From SURF-32 sp964648365 (GTDB lineage Bacteria > Planctomycetota > Phycisphaerae > UBA1845): a stretch of 64,000 nucleotides of DNA. The translations under genes and the position numbers were made by a program. Numbering within the stretch: the first letter of the stretch is position 1; every line of letters begins with the position of its first letter. The stretch lies in the NCBI GenBank assembly GCA_964648365.1, contig CAZYLK010000005.1:1-64000 (forward strand), read 5' to 3'. Under the pieces are notes generated by a model. It saw only the letters and a program-made list of their open reading frames with translations, ran no database searches and was not told where the DNA came from. This document shows positions 42,828 to 52,598 of the stretch, one piece after another.

Positions 42828-44147
42828 ATGATCACCGCCGCCGCGACGACGCCTCCGCATCCAGACCGCCTCTACACGCGCGAGTACTTCCAGGTCTTCG
42901 CGGCCGTCATCCTGATGATGACGAGCACGGCGCTGCTCTTTCACTTCGCGCAATACGTCCGATACATCGGCGGCGCGGTGGATACGGCCGGTTGGATACA
43001 GGGCGTCGCGGTGGTCGGGACGCTGATGATCCGGCTCCACCTGGGTCACTGGATCGACCGGTTCGGCGGGCGACCGACGTGGCTGGTCGGGGCGTCGCTG
43101 GCGGCGTGTGCGGCCGCGGCCATGCCATTGGTTCAGTCGCCCTGGCTGCTGGCCGTGCTGAGGTCGATCAACCTCATGGCGGCCGCGGCCGTCTCCACGA
43201 CGCTCGCCGTCTTCGCGGCGCAGATCGCCCCGCCCGCCCGTCGGGCGGAGAGCCTGGGGACCATCGGCCTGGCCGGCTTTCTCGGCATGATCATCGGCCC
43301 GTCGCTGGGCGACTGGTTCCTGACCGGGGCCCCCGCGACGGCGGCGACCTACCGCTGGTTCTTCCTGGCGTCGGCCGGGTCGGCCCTGCTGTCGGCGCTG
43401 GTCATCCTGGCCACGCCACTGTCATCCACGGTCAACGCCGCGCCGATGCACGAGCCGCGTTCTTTGCGCACGCAATGGTCGGTCATCCGCCGTCACTGGC
43501 CCGGCGGCGTGCTTATCATGTCGGTGCTGTTCTTGATGGCGTTCTGCATCCCGAACCTGTTTCTCGAACGACTGGCCAGCGCCCGCGGCTTCGAGAACGT
43601 CAAGGTCTTCTTCCTGGCGTACTGTCCGACCGCGATCGTTCTGCGGCTGATCTTCCGCCGTGTACCGGAACGGCTCGGCCGGTCGCCGACGATGTACGGC
43701 GGCATGGCGCTGGTTGTGGTCGGCCTGCTGTGTCTGGTCGGCGTAGAAAGCGAATCCGGCTTGATCCTCCCGGCGGCGCTGATGGGCGCCGGGCATTGCT
43801 TCGTCTATCCGTCGATGATCGACCTGGCCGCGGATCGCCTCCCACGCCATCACCGAGGGACGGGCACGGCGCTCGTGCTCGGCGCCGGCGATGTCGGGAT
43901 GATCCTGGGGTTCATCACGCTGGGCGAGGTGATCGCCCGCGCGGGCTATGACGCTGCAATTCTTGCACTCGCGTCGATCATTGCGGCAGGAAGCGTCGTT
44001 GCGTTGAATCTGGACGTGCGCCGGCGACGCGGTTTGCGGTCGTTGCGCAGCCTTTCCGACCCGTCCGCCGAGGTTGGCGAGGGTTACCGTCCGGTGGCAG
44101 ACACAACCGCACCGGCGAATGAGTTGGTTGCTCCACAGTGCCGATAA
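42828..44147 (+). CDS. Major facilitator superfamily transporter
   Basis: Integral membrane protein of 439 residues with about 12 hydrophobic segments in two halves. The MFS motif A between helices 2 and 3 is recognisable as GHWIDRFGGRPTW (about 73-85), and a second-half counterpart lies in FRRVPERLGRSPTMYGG. The substrate cannot be named; an efflux role is common for this group. The ATG at 42828 is chosen because it precedes the first helix by about 20 residues; an ATG at 42759 is possible. The C-terminal ~40 residues are hydrophilic. Confidence 0.8.
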   Translation: MITAAATTPPHPDRLYTREYFQVFAAVILMMTSTALLFHFAQYVRYIGGAVDTAGWIQGVAVVGTLMIRLHLGHWIDRFGGRPTWLVGASLAACAAAAMPLVQSPWLLAVLRSINLMAAAAVSTTLAVFAAQIAPPARRAESLGTIGLAGFLGMIIGPSLGDWFLTGAPATAATYRWFFLASAGSALLSALVILATPLSSTVNAAPMHEPRSLRTQWSVIRRHWPGGVLIMSVLFLMAFCIPNLFLERLASARGFENVKVFFLAYCPTAIVLRLIFRRVPERLGRSPTMYGGMALVVVGLLCLVGVESESGLILPAALMGAGHCFVYPSMIDLAADRLPRHHRGTGTALVLGAGDVGMILGFITLGEVIARAGYDAAILALASIIAAGSVVALNLDVRRRRGLRSLRSLSDPSAEVGEGYRPVADTTAPANELVAPQCR

Positions 44148-44481
44148 TCTTCCCATTGAAGCGTCAATGGTCGATCTGAGCGCGTCCGCCTCGGCGCCCG
44201 GCCGGTAGCCTCTCCGGTACGATCCTATGCAACCGCACAACACTCGCGGCTGGGTATTTCCCTGATGCATAGCCGGTGGAGCGATGCGCCCTGCGTGCTC
44301 CGACCCATCCATGGCAACCTCCTCCCGGAGTGGGCAACAAAGATCTGTTTGCAATTCACAGCTCGATGCGATAGAATCGAACGTCTCGATAACGGGGGGC
44401 TGGAGTTCTCCACGCAACCACCAACGGGAGCGCGGCTTGGTCGTCTGCGCTTCGACCTGAAAACTTGAAGGAGACCGACGA
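44148..44481. other. Spacer with promoter
   Basis: No gene. The last ~130 bases hold a good promoter for the choice-of-anchor B gene. A short reading frame on the minus strand (44225-44413) has no coding features. Confidence 0.5.
44349..44377 (+). promoter_or_regulatory. Sigma70-like promoter
   Basis: TTGCAA (44349-44354) and TAGAAT (44372-44377) with a 17-base spacer, about 105 bases before the ATG at 44482. Confidence 0.6.
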
Positions 44482-45900
44482 ATGGATCCGCGCGTCTTGA
44501 GGATCGTCATGGCATCACTTGCGCTGGGTTTGGCCACGCTGGTGGTCACGCGTCCGGCCCAGGCCCAGTTCCCGAAGGAGGGGCTCGAACTCTACAGCCA
44601 ACTGGCGCCCAACCAGTTCGGCGCCAGCGGCGGCAATGACTGCTGGGGGTACGTGTCGCCCACCGGCCGTGAATACGCCCTCATGTCGCTCAACAACCGG
44701 CTCGGCGTCGTCGAAATCACCGATCCCCGCAATCCGTCCATTCTCGGGACGATTCCGCACAGCAGTTGCACCTGGGGCGACGTGAAGGTCTACAAGGACC
44801 ACTGCTACCAGGTCAGCGAGTGCAACAGCGGCATCCAGGTCGTCGACCTGTCCGACGTCGATAACGGCAACATCAGCCTCGTTCGTACGATCAGCAGCCC
44901 CGGCAGCAGTCACAACGTCGTGGTCGATACGGAGAGCGGCTATCTGTTTACGGTCGGATCGGGACGCACGTACTCGGTCTACATCTACGATCTTGAGCCA
45001 GCCAACGGCCGCGGCGCCACGCCGGGCAACCCGGTGTTCGTGCAGCGGTTCGCCGGCAACTACCTCCATGACGCCCAGGCCGTCACTTATGACAAGGGCG
45101 GCCCGAACGAGCGCGTCATCATCTTCGGCGCCAGCGAAGGTCGCGGCCTGGAGATTTACGAGTTGAAGTTCACGAACGGTAATCCCGCATGGCGGATGGT
45201 CTCGAGCGAGAGTTATCCCGGCGTCAGCTACTGCCACCAGCTCTGGCTCGATAAGGATCGTCACTATCTGTACGGCGACGACGAACTCGACGAGCAGCGC
45301 GGCCAGACTCCGACGACCCGTTCGCTGGTCTTCGACGTCAGCGACCTGGACAACCCCGTCTACGTCGGCTCCTTTACCAGCGGACTGCCGTCGATCGACC
45401 ACAACCTGTACGTCCGCGAAGACGGCATGATCTTCGAGGCCAACTACAGCAGCGGCGTGCGCGTGTTCGACACGAATGTCAGCAAGACCTCGCCGCCCGA
45501 AGTTGCGTACTTCGACACCTATCCCGAAAACAACAACGCCTCGTTCAACGGCCTGTGGAGCGTCTACCCCTTCTTCCCGAGCGGCACCGTGATCGCCAGC
45601 GACACCGGCCGCGGCCTCTTCATCCTCGACTCGTCCGGCATCAGCGGCGGCATCTCGTGTGACGAGGTCAAGAAGTTCAAGGGCAAGTGCAAGAAAGGCA
45701 AGGGCAAGGCTACTGTGAAGCTCACCAACGCCGGCCACGACGGCGAGGAAGTCACGGTTGAGGTAGAGGGCAGCCCGTTCGATTTGCAGATCAACGGCAG
45801 CAAGGCCAAGCTGGTGACGTGCTGCTTCGAGGGTTCGATCGACCTTGTGCTGACATCGCCCAGCGGATGCAAGGATCCGATCAACGCAGCCTGCAACTAG
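44482..45900 (+). CDS. Choice-of-anchor B family secreted protein
   Basis: Exported protein of 472 residues with a signal peptide (cut near residue 29, QAQF) and a beta-propeller of LVIVD-type repeats, as in VEITDPRNPSILGT and VVDLSDVDNGNISLV. This is the choice-of-anchor B family, surface proteins whose C-terminal anchor varies. Here the last ~85 residues are Cys- and Lys-rich (FKGKCKKGKGKATVKL) and end in two more cysteine pairs, without an obvious PEP-CTERM or LPXTG anchor. The ATG follows GAAGGAG. Promoter and terminator bracket it, so it is monocistronic. Confidence 0.85.
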   Translation: MDPRVLRIVMASLALGLATLVVTRPAQAQFPKEGLELYSQLAPNQFGASGGNDCWGYVSPTGREYALMSLNNRLGVVEITDPRNPSILGTIPHSSCTWGDVKVYKDHCYQVSECNSGIQVVDLSDVDNGNISLVRTISSPGSSHNVVVDTESGYLFTVGSGRTYSVYIYDLEPANGRGATPGNPVFVQRFAGNYLHDAQAVTYDKGGPNERVIIFGASEGRGLEIYELKFTNGNPAWRMVSSESYPGVSYCHQLWLDKDRHYLYGDDELDEQRGQTPTTRSLVFDVSDLDNPVYVGSFTSGLPSIDHNLYVREDGMIFEANYSSGVRVFDTNVSKTSPPEVAYFDTYPENNNASFNGLWSVYPFFPSGTVIASDTGRGLFILDSSGISGGISCDEVKKFKGKCKKGKGKATVKLTNAGHDGEEVTVEVEGSPFDLQINGSKAKLVTCCFEGSIDLVLTSPSGCKDPINAACN

Positions 45901-45962
45901 GGCAGGCGCCGACAAATCTGCTGAGGACGTGCGCGCCGAGGGGCGCGTACATCCAGGGTCGC

Positions 45963-46002
45963 AACACCCCGTGCGGTTCGCCGCGCGGGGTGTTCCTTTG
46001 TT
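45963..46002 (+). terminator. Terminator with TTCG loop
   Basis: AACACCCCGTGCGG and CCGCGCGGGGTGTT pair over 14 bases (one G-T pair) around a TTCG tetraloop, followed by CCTTTGTTTG. It ends the choice-of-anchor B transcript. Confidence 0.75.
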
Positions 46003-46064
46003 TGTCAGGCATGGTCCGGCGGCGCTCGGGGACTGCCAGTTTCGAGATCGCGTCGGCGTTGCGG

Positions 46065-47126
46065 CTACGGCGTCGAACTGCCGGGATAAAGGCCTTTGAC
46101 GATGGCCTCCGCGGCGAGCTGGTTGGCCCGGACGTTGGGATGCGCGTCGCGGCCGCTCAGAACCAGATCCCGAGGATTCTGCCCGTCGAAAACGGGCCGC
46201 AGATCGACGACGGGCACGCCCTTCGTTTGAAGGAACGACGCCACCTGATCGTGGATGCGCCCGGCGTCGTAGTGGTCGCCCGTGACGCGCAGAAACGGGA
46301 ACAGGACGACCTTCAGCGGCACACCGCGCGACCGGCAGGCGTCCACAAGCGACGTCAGATGCTCCTGCTGCTGCCGCCACGCGTCCGCGTCGGCATAGCC
46401 GGCCGCGAGCCAGTCGTGGTAGTGCGTGACGGTCGCTGCCCGCGGTACGACGACGGCGTAGTGCAGATATTCGATCAGCGCCGAGCCGTGCAGGTTGAAG
46501 AACGTGCTGTCCGGGGGGGGCCTGGTGGGATCGAACTCGGGCGTGACGGGCAGGGACTTCTCGATGTCATTGGGAACGTAGACCAGCACGACTTCGTCGA
46601 CCTGCCAGCCGTCCAGAAACGTGTCCAGAAAGAGCGCCTGCTCGTAGGTATCCCAACCGGGCTTGGCGACGTTCATCGACTGCACGCGCCGGCCGCGGCG
46701 CGACAGGATCGCCGCGACCTGCTCACAGAAGCGCTCTTCACGCCGCTCAATGCCCCAGCCGTAAGTGAACGAATCGCCGACGAATGCGATGCGCCGAACG
46801 CCCGGAGGCGGCTGCGGCGTCCACTCGTCGTCGCGGCAGTCCAGCGAGTTCGTCTGACCGTAGAGCAGCATCCACTTGCGTGCGCCGTAGGTCATGCCGA
46901 AGGCGTCCATGCCGACGTGAACGAAGCGAAACCACGTCTCGCCCGCCAGTGCCGCACAGTCTCCCAGGCACAGAAAGACCAGCACGTTGCCGAGTACCAG
47001 CCCCAGCCGCGGCCGCCGCTTGCGCGGGAAGAACCGGAAGAAGCACCACGTGTGAATCAGCAGTGAGGCGAAGACGACCCACCACAGAACATAGTCGAAC
47101 GTGTAGCCGTAGATTGCGTGGGTCAT
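46065..47126 (-). CDS. Membrane-anchored SGNH/GDSL hydrolase
   Basis: Protein of 353 residues. Two membrane helices (about 12-30 and 42-62) precede a hydrolase domain of the SGNH type: block I FVGDSFTYGWG with Ser119, and a C-terminal DAHPN with the Asp and His of the triad. Such proteins act as esterases or O-acetyl-transferring or deacetylating enzymes at the cell surface; this one resembles AlgX/ALGX-like and Planctomycetes SGNH proteins. I start at the ATG at 47126 because upstream codons are GTGGCAC repeats. Confidence 0.75.
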   Translation of the reverse strand: MTHAIYGYTFDYVLWWVVFASLLIHTWCFFRFFPRKRRPRLGLVLGNVLVFLCLGDCAALAGETWFRFVHVGMDAFGMTYGARKWMLLYGQTNSLDCRDDEWTPQPPPGVRRIAFVGDSFTYGWGIERREERFCEQVAAILSRRGRRVQSMNVAKPGWDTYEQALFLDTFLDGWQVDEVVLVYVPNDIEKSLPVTPEFDPTRPPPDSTFFNLHGSALIEYLHYAVVVPRAATVTHYHDWLAAGYADADAWRQQQEHLTSLVDACRSRGVPLKVVLFPFLRVTGDHYDAGRIHDQVASFLQTKGVPVVDLRPVFDGQNPRDLVLSGRDAHPNVRANQLAAEAIVKGLYPGSSTP

Positions 47127-47165
47127 GGTCGTCGCGCAGCCGTTGCCAACCGGTCCGATGTGGCG

Positions 47166-47250
47166 CCATGTGGCACCGGTTCTCAACCGGTGAGCATGTG
47201 GCACCGGTTTTCAACCGGTGGTCCAGTGTGGCACCGGCGTCCAGCCGGTG
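47166..47250. repeat. Three tandem GTGGCAC palindromes
   Basis: Three consecutive hairpins, CACCGGTTctcAACCGGTG, CACCGGTTttcAACCGGTG and CACCGGCgtccaGCCGGTG, each headed by (A/G)TGTGG. They lie in the 127-base spacer between the SGNH hydrolase start and the gpmI stop. Confidence 0.85.
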
Positions 47251-47253
47251 TCT

Positions 47254-48879
47254 TCACTCACAGATCAGCGATCCGCCCGTCATCGTCTCGGGCTTGTCGA
47301 GGCCCATCAGATCGAGCGCCGTCGGTGCGATGTCCGCCAGCCGGCCGCCTTCGCGCAGGCGCCGCCCCTTCACCTCGTCGGAGACCACGATCAACTCCAC
47401 CGGATACAGGGTGTGCGCGGTGTGCGGGCCGCCGGTGGCCGGGTCGATCATCTGCTCGCAGTTGCCGTGATCCGCGGTGACGATCAACGCCCCCCCCCGT
47501 TCCAGCACGGCTTCGACCACCCTGCCGACGCACGCATCCACGGCCTCCACCGCCTCGATCGCCGCCGGCAGGCTGCCGGTGTGCCCGACCATGTCCCCGT
47601 TGGCGTAGTTCAGCACAAATGCGTCAAACCGGTCGGAGCGGATCGCCTCCAGCATTTCTTCCGTCACGTCATCCGCGGACATCCGCGGCTTTTCGTCGTA
47701 GGTGGCCACGTCCCGCGGGGAGTCGATCAGCCCGCGCTCTTCGCCGGCGAACGGCTCGTCGCGATAATCGTTGAAGAAAAAGGTCACGTGCGGATACTTC
47801 TCCGTCTCCGCGCAGCGGAACTGCTTCAGACCCCGGTCCGCCAGAACCTGCCCGAAGATGTCCGCCATTTTCGGCGGCTTGCCGAAGGCCACCTGCACCG
47901 GCAGCCCCGCTTCATAGCCGGTCAGCGTGACGAAACACAGATCGAGCTTCGCCCCGCGCTTAAAGCCCATCGTCTGCGTCTTGCCATGCTTGGTCTTACC
48001 CTCGTAAGGAAACGGGTCGCACGTGAAGGCCTTGACCAGTTCGCGCGGCCGATCGCCGCGGTAGTTGAAAAAGATCACCGAGTCGCCATCGCGAATCCGC
48101 CCGCCGCCCGGCGCGTCCAGCGACACCGCGCTGGGCGCGATGAACTCGTCGCCGCGCATCGAATCGCTCGACGGCTGCTCATAATAGGCCCGCACCGCCG
48201 CCGCCGCGGAGTCGAACGTGGGCGCCTCGCCCCCCCCCGTGAGCAGATCGTACGCCTTCTCCACGCGGTCCCAGCGGTCATCGCGATCCATCGCCCAGTA
48301 TCGCCCGCACACCGAGGCGACCGGGTTGATGTCCAGTTCGGCGCATCGCCGCTCGATCTGTTCGATGAACCCCAGCCCGGCGTCCGGGGCTGTATCGCGC
48401 CCGTCCGTGAGCGCGTGGACGAACACGCGTCGCCCCGAAAACCCCTGTTTGCGACTCATCTCCAGCAGGGCATAGAGATGATCCAGGTCGCTGTGGACGC
48501 GCCCGTCGCTGCACAGGCCGATGATGTGTACCGCCCCGTCGCGTTGCCGGGACTTTTCGAACGCTTTCGTCAGCGACTCATTGCGGAAGAACGACCCGTC
48601 GTGAATGCGCCCGGTGATGCGCATGATCTCCTGCTCGACGATTCGCCCGGCGCCGATGTTCTGATGCCCCACTTCGCTGTTGCCCATCGTCTCCGGCGGA
48701 AGCCCGACGGCCGTTCCCGAGGTCTGGATCAGCACGTGCGGATAGGTCGCCATCAGATGATCGTCCACCGGGGTTTTGCCCAGATGCACCGCGTTGGCGT
48801 GGTTCCATTCCGGATGGGGGTTCGCGCCCCATCCGTCCCGGACGATGATCACGACGGGTCTGTGCGAGAATCTGCTCAT
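47254..48879 (-). CDS. gpmI: 2,3-bisphosphoglycerate-independent phosphoglycerate mutase
   Basis: GpmI of 541 residues interconverts 3- and 2-phosphoglycerate in glycolysis using two Mn ions. The catalytic serine lies in ETMGNSEVGHQNIGAGR; metal-binding segments include IIVRDGWG at the start, DGRDTAPD, and the C-terminal TADHGNCEQM with GPHTAHT. The ATG at 48879 has AGGA seven bases upstream. Two runs of nine C lie in the coding sequence (47490-47498 and 48230-48238), in-frame. Confidence 0.95.
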   Translation of the reverse strand: MSRFSHRPVVIIVRDGWGANPHPEWNHANAVHLGKTPVDDHLMATYPHVLIQTSGTAVGLPPETMGNSEVGHQNIGAGRIVEQEIMRITGRIHDGSFFRNESLTKAFEKSRQRDGAVHIIGLCSDGRVHSDLDHLYALLEMSRKQGFSGRRVFVHALTDGRDTAPDAGLGFIEQIERRCAELDINPVASVCGRYWAMDRDDRWDRVEKAYDLLTGGGEAPTFDSAAAAVRAYYEQPSSDSMRGDEFIAPSAVSLDAPGGGRIRDGDSVIFFNYRGDRPRELVKAFTCDPFPYEGKTKHGKTQTMGFKRGAKLDLCFVTLTGYEAGLPVQVAFGKPPKMADIFGQVLADRGLKQFRCAETEKYPHVTFFFNDYRDEPFAGEERGLIDSPRDVATYDEKPRMSADDVTEEMLEAIRSDRFDAFVLNYANGDMVGHTGSLPAAIEAVEAVDACVGRVVEAVLERGGALIVTADHGNCEQMIDPATGGPHTAHTLYPVELIVVSDEVKGRRLREGGRLADIAPTALDLMGLDKPETMTGGSLICE

Positions 48880-48948
48880 GTCGTCATCCTGCGCTTCCTG
48901 TACACCCGGCATGATGTACCGACGTGCGCCTGTGGGCAAGGGAGGAGG

Positions 48949-49050
48949 AAGGCACGAAGGCACGAAGGCACAGAGGCACGAAGGGAAGAGTTCCGGCGGA
49001 GGCTCTGGGGTCACCCGCCTCTTCCCCTCCGTGCCTTCCTCCCACCCTTG
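48949..49050. repeat. Period-9 GGCACGAA repeat, inverted pair
   Basis: GGAAGGCACGAAGGCACGAA and further degenerate units (48949-48990) face an inverted partner CTCTTCCCCTCCGTGCCTTC (49019-49040). The two arms can pair over about 18 bases between gpmI and the VWA gene. Confidence 0.6.
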
Positions 49051-49113
49051 ACGCCTCCGCCCCGCGCGACCTACAACCCTTCCAGCAGTCACTCTGCGGG
49101 GGATTCTGCGTTC

Positions 49114-50247
49114 ATGCGCTACGTCTATCAGGAATGGGACGGCTCGGAGTTTCCGACGCAGGACCACCTGTCCGCCTTCTCTGGCTTCCTCGATTTCGTC
49201 ATGGAGTATGGCGAGTCGGCCATGGACGCCCTGCGCGAGGCCGCCGAGGATCCCGAGCAGCGGGCGATGATCGAGAAATGGATCGAGGACGGCCTGCTGG
49301 AAAAGGCCGGAGCGCGCTTCCGGCTCACGCCGCGGGCGATCAACTCGATGCAGCGTAAGGCCCTGATGGAGGTCTTTCGCAATCTGCGGCCGGACTCCAG
49401 CGAAGGTCACGAGACCTGGCACACGGGCCGCGGCGGCGAGCGGTCGGAAGGCACGCGGGCCTTCCAATTCGGCGACCCGGTCAGCGATATCGATCTCGGC
49501 GCCACGCTGCGCAACGCCGTCAAGCGCGGCGGCATCGGCACGCCGATTCGCCTTTGCGAGGAGGACTTCGAACTGCATCAGACCGAGTCCAAGGCGACGT
49601 GCAGCACCGTCATCCTGCTCGACCAGTCCGGCTCGATGGCCCGCTGGGACCGGTTCACGCAGGCCAAGAAATGCGCCATGGCGATCTACGCGCTCATCCG
49701 TCAGCGCTTCGCGCTCGATACGGTGGACATCGTCGGGTTCTACTCCGCCGCCGCGCCGATTCCGGAACACAAACTGCCGCTGGTCGGGCCCAAGCGCGTC
49801 TCGATCTTCGACCCGCGCGTGCGTATCCGTGTGCCCATCGCGCAGTCCGATAAGGCGCCGCAGCACTTTACCAACCTGCAGATGGGTCTGATGTTCGCCC
49901 GCCGCATCCTGGCCCGTCGGGGCGGCGCCAACCGTCAGGTCTTCATCATCACCGATGGCGAGCCGACGGCCCACGTGCAGGGCGACTTTCTGCACCTGAT
50001 TTATCCGGCCTGCGAGGCGACCGAGATGGCGACCCTCACCGAGGCGCTGACGCTCTCGCGCATGGGCGTGCGGTTCTCCACCTTCGCGCTGGTCGACGAC
50101 TATTTCATGATGGAATGGGTCGAGTTCGTCGACACGCTGACCCGCCTGACGCGCGGCGTCTCGTTCTACTGCACGGCCGGTAACCTGACCAACTGCGTCA
50201 TGGAAAGCTACCTCTCCGGCCGCAAGACGCGCACCTTTCTGCTTTGA
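49114..50247 (+). CDS. VWA-domain protein
   Basis: Soluble protein of 377 residues. The C-terminal ~210 residues are a von Willebrand A domain with the metal site DQSGSMA (about 169-175) and later TDGEPTAH. The N-terminal part is helical and acidic. Such bacterial VWA proteins often function with a MoxR-type AAA+ ATPase, but none is adjacent here. The ATG at 49114 has GGGGGA ten bases upstream. Confidence 0.8.
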   Translation: MRYVYQEWDGSEFPTQDHLSAFSGFLDFVMEYGESAMDALREAAEDPEQRAMIEKWIEDGLLEKAGARFRLTPRAINSMQRKALMEVFRNLRPDSSEGHETWHTGRGGERSEGTRAFQFGDPVSDIDLGATLRNAVKRGGIGTPIRLCEEDFELHQTESKATCSTVILLDQSGSMARWDRFTQAKKCAMAIYALIRQRFALDTVDIVGFYSAAAPIPEHKLPLVGPKRVSIFDPRVRIRVPIAQSDKAPQHFTNLQMGLMFARRILARRGGANRQVFIITDGEPTAHVQGDFLHLIYPACEATEMATLTEALTLSRMGVRFSTFALVDDYFMMEWVEFVDTLTRLTRGVSFYCTAGNLTNCVMESYLSGRKTRTFLL

Positions 50248-50385
50248 TCATGCGGCAGGAACCCGATTCTCAGCGCCGGGCTGCCTTCCCTGTCCGATTC
50301 GGCTTGCACACACGCAACCGGGCGCTCCCGCTCGCCGATATGCACGGCGAGGGGAGGCGGTCAATACAACAGGAAAGGTACACCG

Positions 50386-50712
50386 ATGAAGCCGCGCAAT
50401 CCGGAAAACACGCCCATTCCGTCCGATCTGGTCAAGGAGGATCCGGACTTCGAAGATCTCGTCTGCGACTTCGTCTCCGGCCTGTCGCACCGCCTGTCCA
50501 CGCTGGAGCGGGCCGCCCGCGAATCTGACTTCGTCCTGCTCCGCTCCACCGCCCACCAGCTCAAAGGCGCCGCCGGGGGCTATGGCTACCCGCAGCTCAC
50601 GCAGGTCGCCGGCCGCCTCGAAGAACAGGCCATCTCGCAGCAACTCCAGGACTGCCAGACATCGCTCGACGAGCTGCAGAACCTGATCTCGCGCGTCGTC
50701 GTCAAGACCTGA
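50386..50712 (+). CDS. Hpt phosphotransfer protein
   Basis: Protein of 108 residues formed by a single histidine-phosphotransfer domain, with phospho-acceptor His57 in TAHQLKGAAGGYGY. It would relay phosphate between a hybrid kinase and a response regulator; the only receiver in the window is the HD-GYP protein at 8609-9754, a link I cannot support. AGGAAAGG precedes the ATG by seven bases. Confidence 0.85.
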   Translation: MKPRNPENTPIPSDLVKEDPDFEDLVCDFVSGLSHRLSTLERAARESDFVLLRSTAHQLKGAAGGYGYPQLTQVAGRLEEQAISQQLQDCQTSLDELQNLISRVVVKT

Positions 50713-50792
50713 CCGCTTGAGCCTGCTTGTCTTCGGACGCCATCACAGCGGCGCGCAGCCCGCCCGTCCGCCGTCCGAAACCACCGCGGATA

Positions 50793-50824
50793 CCAAAAAA
50801 AGAAGCCCCGCCGAGAGCGGCGGG
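50793..50824 (-). terminator. Rho-independent terminator for the PQQ-type gene
   Basis: On the minus strand GCCCCGCC/GGCGGGGC with a short GAGAGC-type loop is followed by CTTCTTTTTTT. It lies 130 bases after the stop of the minus-strand propeller gene and may also slow plus-strand transcription. Confidence 0.75.
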
Positions 50825-50898
50825 GCCTTGAGTGTCTTGCCGTCGGGTCACGCCTGAGCGGCGCGCCGTCTCTACTGGGTTCTGCTACCGCAGTTCCT

Positions 50899-50935
50899 GC
50901 ATTCGTTATTCGCTATTCGACATTCGCCATTCCCA
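50899..50935. repeat. CATTCG(A/T/C) heptad repeat cluster
   Basis: GCATTCGTTATTCGCTATTC then GACATTCGCCATTCCC, the same unit order as at 25438-25473 and 3684-3718, again just before the stop of a convergent gene. Confidence 0.85.
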
Positions 50936-50953
50936 ACGTCCACAACGTTGGGT

Positions 50954-52225
50954 TCAACTGTCCGTCTTGCCCAGATCGAGCGCCATGATGCTCTTCTGAT
51001 CGCGAACGAACAGCGTGCGCCCGGACAACGTCGGCACCGTCCACGCCACCTTGCTCAGCAGCGGCACTTTCGAGCGGACGTTAAGCCCGCGGGCGTCGGG
51101 CGCGGCCAGCGCGAGCGTGCCGTCCTCGTCCAGGATGATCAGCTTCTTGTCGGCATAGATGCAGGTGGCCTTGCTGAACCCCCGCTCCCGCCAGGCGACT
51201 TCGCCGTTCTTGACGTTGAGGCAGGACATGAAGCACGGGTCCATCGCGCCGGTCGAGCCGAAGATGAAGTTGCCCGCCCGCACGGCCGTGACGTGGTAGA
51301 ACTGAATCTTCCGCGTCTCCCAAAGCTGCTGCATCTTCACCGAATCGCCGTCGCGCGTCAGCTTGACGCCGCGCGACCCGCCCTCGCTGGTTGAGAAAAA
51401 GAGGATGTTGTCGTCGCCCCACAGCGGCAGACAGACGTTCTGCTTCCACTGGTTGCCGATGTCATACTTCCACTTCAACTCGCCCGTGGCCGGGTCCATG
51501 CCCACGATCTCGTCCGCCATGAAGCCGACCATGTGATCCTGCCCGTCCAGGTCGATGATCTTCGGCGTCGAGTAGCTGTTGGTGAAGTCGTGCTTCTGCC
51601 AGACGACGGCGCCGTCGCTCTGCTTGAGCGATACGAACGCGTGACCCTCGCCCCCGACCATTGCGATGATCGTATCCTTGTATGGAATGGCGCTGGAGGA
51701 GTAGCCGTGATTCAGCACGCTGCCGCCCAGATCGTCCCAGAGTTGCCTGGTCCAGACCGGCTTGCCGGATTTGGCGTCCAGGCAATGCATCATCCCCGAC
51801 ACGCCGATGGTGAAGAGCTTGCCGTTGACAAGCAGCGGCGTGCCGCGCGGCCCGCTGCCGAACTGCGTCACGTGTCCCGGCTTCGGATCGCAGTTGTACT
51901 TGTGCTCCCACACGGTTTCGCCGCTGGTGGCATCCAGGCAGATGGCGACCTCGTCGCTGCCCTGACGGTGCATCGTGTACAGACGGTTGCCGTCCGCCAG
52001 GATGGCCGAGTAGCCCTCGCCGATCTCGCGCGTCCAGAGCCTGGGCGGGCCGGACTCGGGCCACTTGTCCGCCAGGCCGCTGGTCTCGACCGTCCAGTCC
52101 TGCGAGGGGCCGGCGCACTGCGTCCACGGCGCCTGCGCAGGCTGCGCCAGCGCCGCGCCGACGCTCGCGGCCAGCACCCAGACCAACGAACCACGGTTCA
52201 CGGAACCCATCCATGCACTTTGCAT
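50954..52225 (-). CDS. Exported PQQ-like beta-propeller protein
   Basis: Protein of 423 residues with a signal peptide (about 1-28, ending AALAQPAQA) and repeated propeller blades of the PQQ-binding type: LDATSGETVWEHKY, LDAKSGKPVWTRQLW, MDPATGELKWKYD, LNVKNGEVAWRER. The pattern is that of BamB-like or quinoprotein-like propellers common in Planctomycetes; without the catalytic Asp/Asn ligands of a dehydrogenase being identified, I regard it as structural. The ATG at 52225 follows GGAGAA. A strong terminator follows the gene. Confidence 0.8.
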   Translation of the reverse strand: MQSAWMGSVNRGSLVWVLAASVGAALAQPAQAPWTQCAGPSQDWTVETSGLADKWPESGPPRLWTREIGEGYSAILADGNRLYTMHRQGSDEVAICLDATSGETVWEHKYNCDPKPGHVTQFGSGPRGTPLLVNGKLFTIGVSGMMHCLDAKSGKPVWTRQLWDDLGGSVLNHGYSSSAIPYKDTIIAMVGGEGHAFVSLKQSDGAVVWQKHDFTNSYSTPKIIDLDGQDHMVGFMADEIVGMDPATGELKWKYDIGNQWKQNVCLPLWGDDNILFFSTSEGGSRGVKLTRDGDSVKMQQLWETRKIQFYHVTAVRAGNFIFGSTGAMDPCFMSCLNVKNGEVAWRERGFSKATCIYADKKLIILDEDGTLALAAPDARGLNVRSKVPLLSKVAWTVPTLSGRTLFVRDQKSIMALDLGKTDS

Positions 52226-52598
52226 TGTCGATTCTCCACGCTTTGCTGCGAAAGGTCGTCTGCTACAGGGTCGCGGGCGATGCCACCGGCCGGCATCCCC
52301 GAAAGGCGGCACGATTCTACCCGGGCATGCGCCCCCGTCCGCACGAAATCCGGCGGCTGATGATTTATTACAGAGCGACCCCCCACCGCAGCGCTGTGTG
52401 CATGGCGCGGTCGGCGCGGAACACAACAGGCCGGGCGGCGCGCGTGGCACACAGCCGCGCTTACAGACACATTCGCGGTTTGGAATGGACGACTCGGGTC
52501 GCGAACCCGGACAATGGGCGAGTCGGCGCTGCAGGTTCGCATCTTTCCGGGAGGCGACTGTGAGGGAGCGGGCAAGCGCAGCGCCGGGATCGCGCCCG
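52226..52598. other. Divergent spacer with a family C-like element
   Basis: No gene in about 370 bases. A partial family C element, GGCGACTGTGAGGGAGCGGG, is at 52553-52572. No clear promoter. Confidence 0.45.

Noticed and set aside
45650..45900. PEP-CTERM or LPXTG anchor on the choice-of-anchor B protein
   Set aside because: The C terminus is Cys/Lys-rich and lacks a PEP motif, membrane helix and basic tail.
47166..47250. Possible CRISPR array (three near-identical palindromic units)
   Set aside because: The unit spacing is short and irregular, there are no spacers of regular length, and no cas gene is in the window. The units belong to the dispersed palindrome family.
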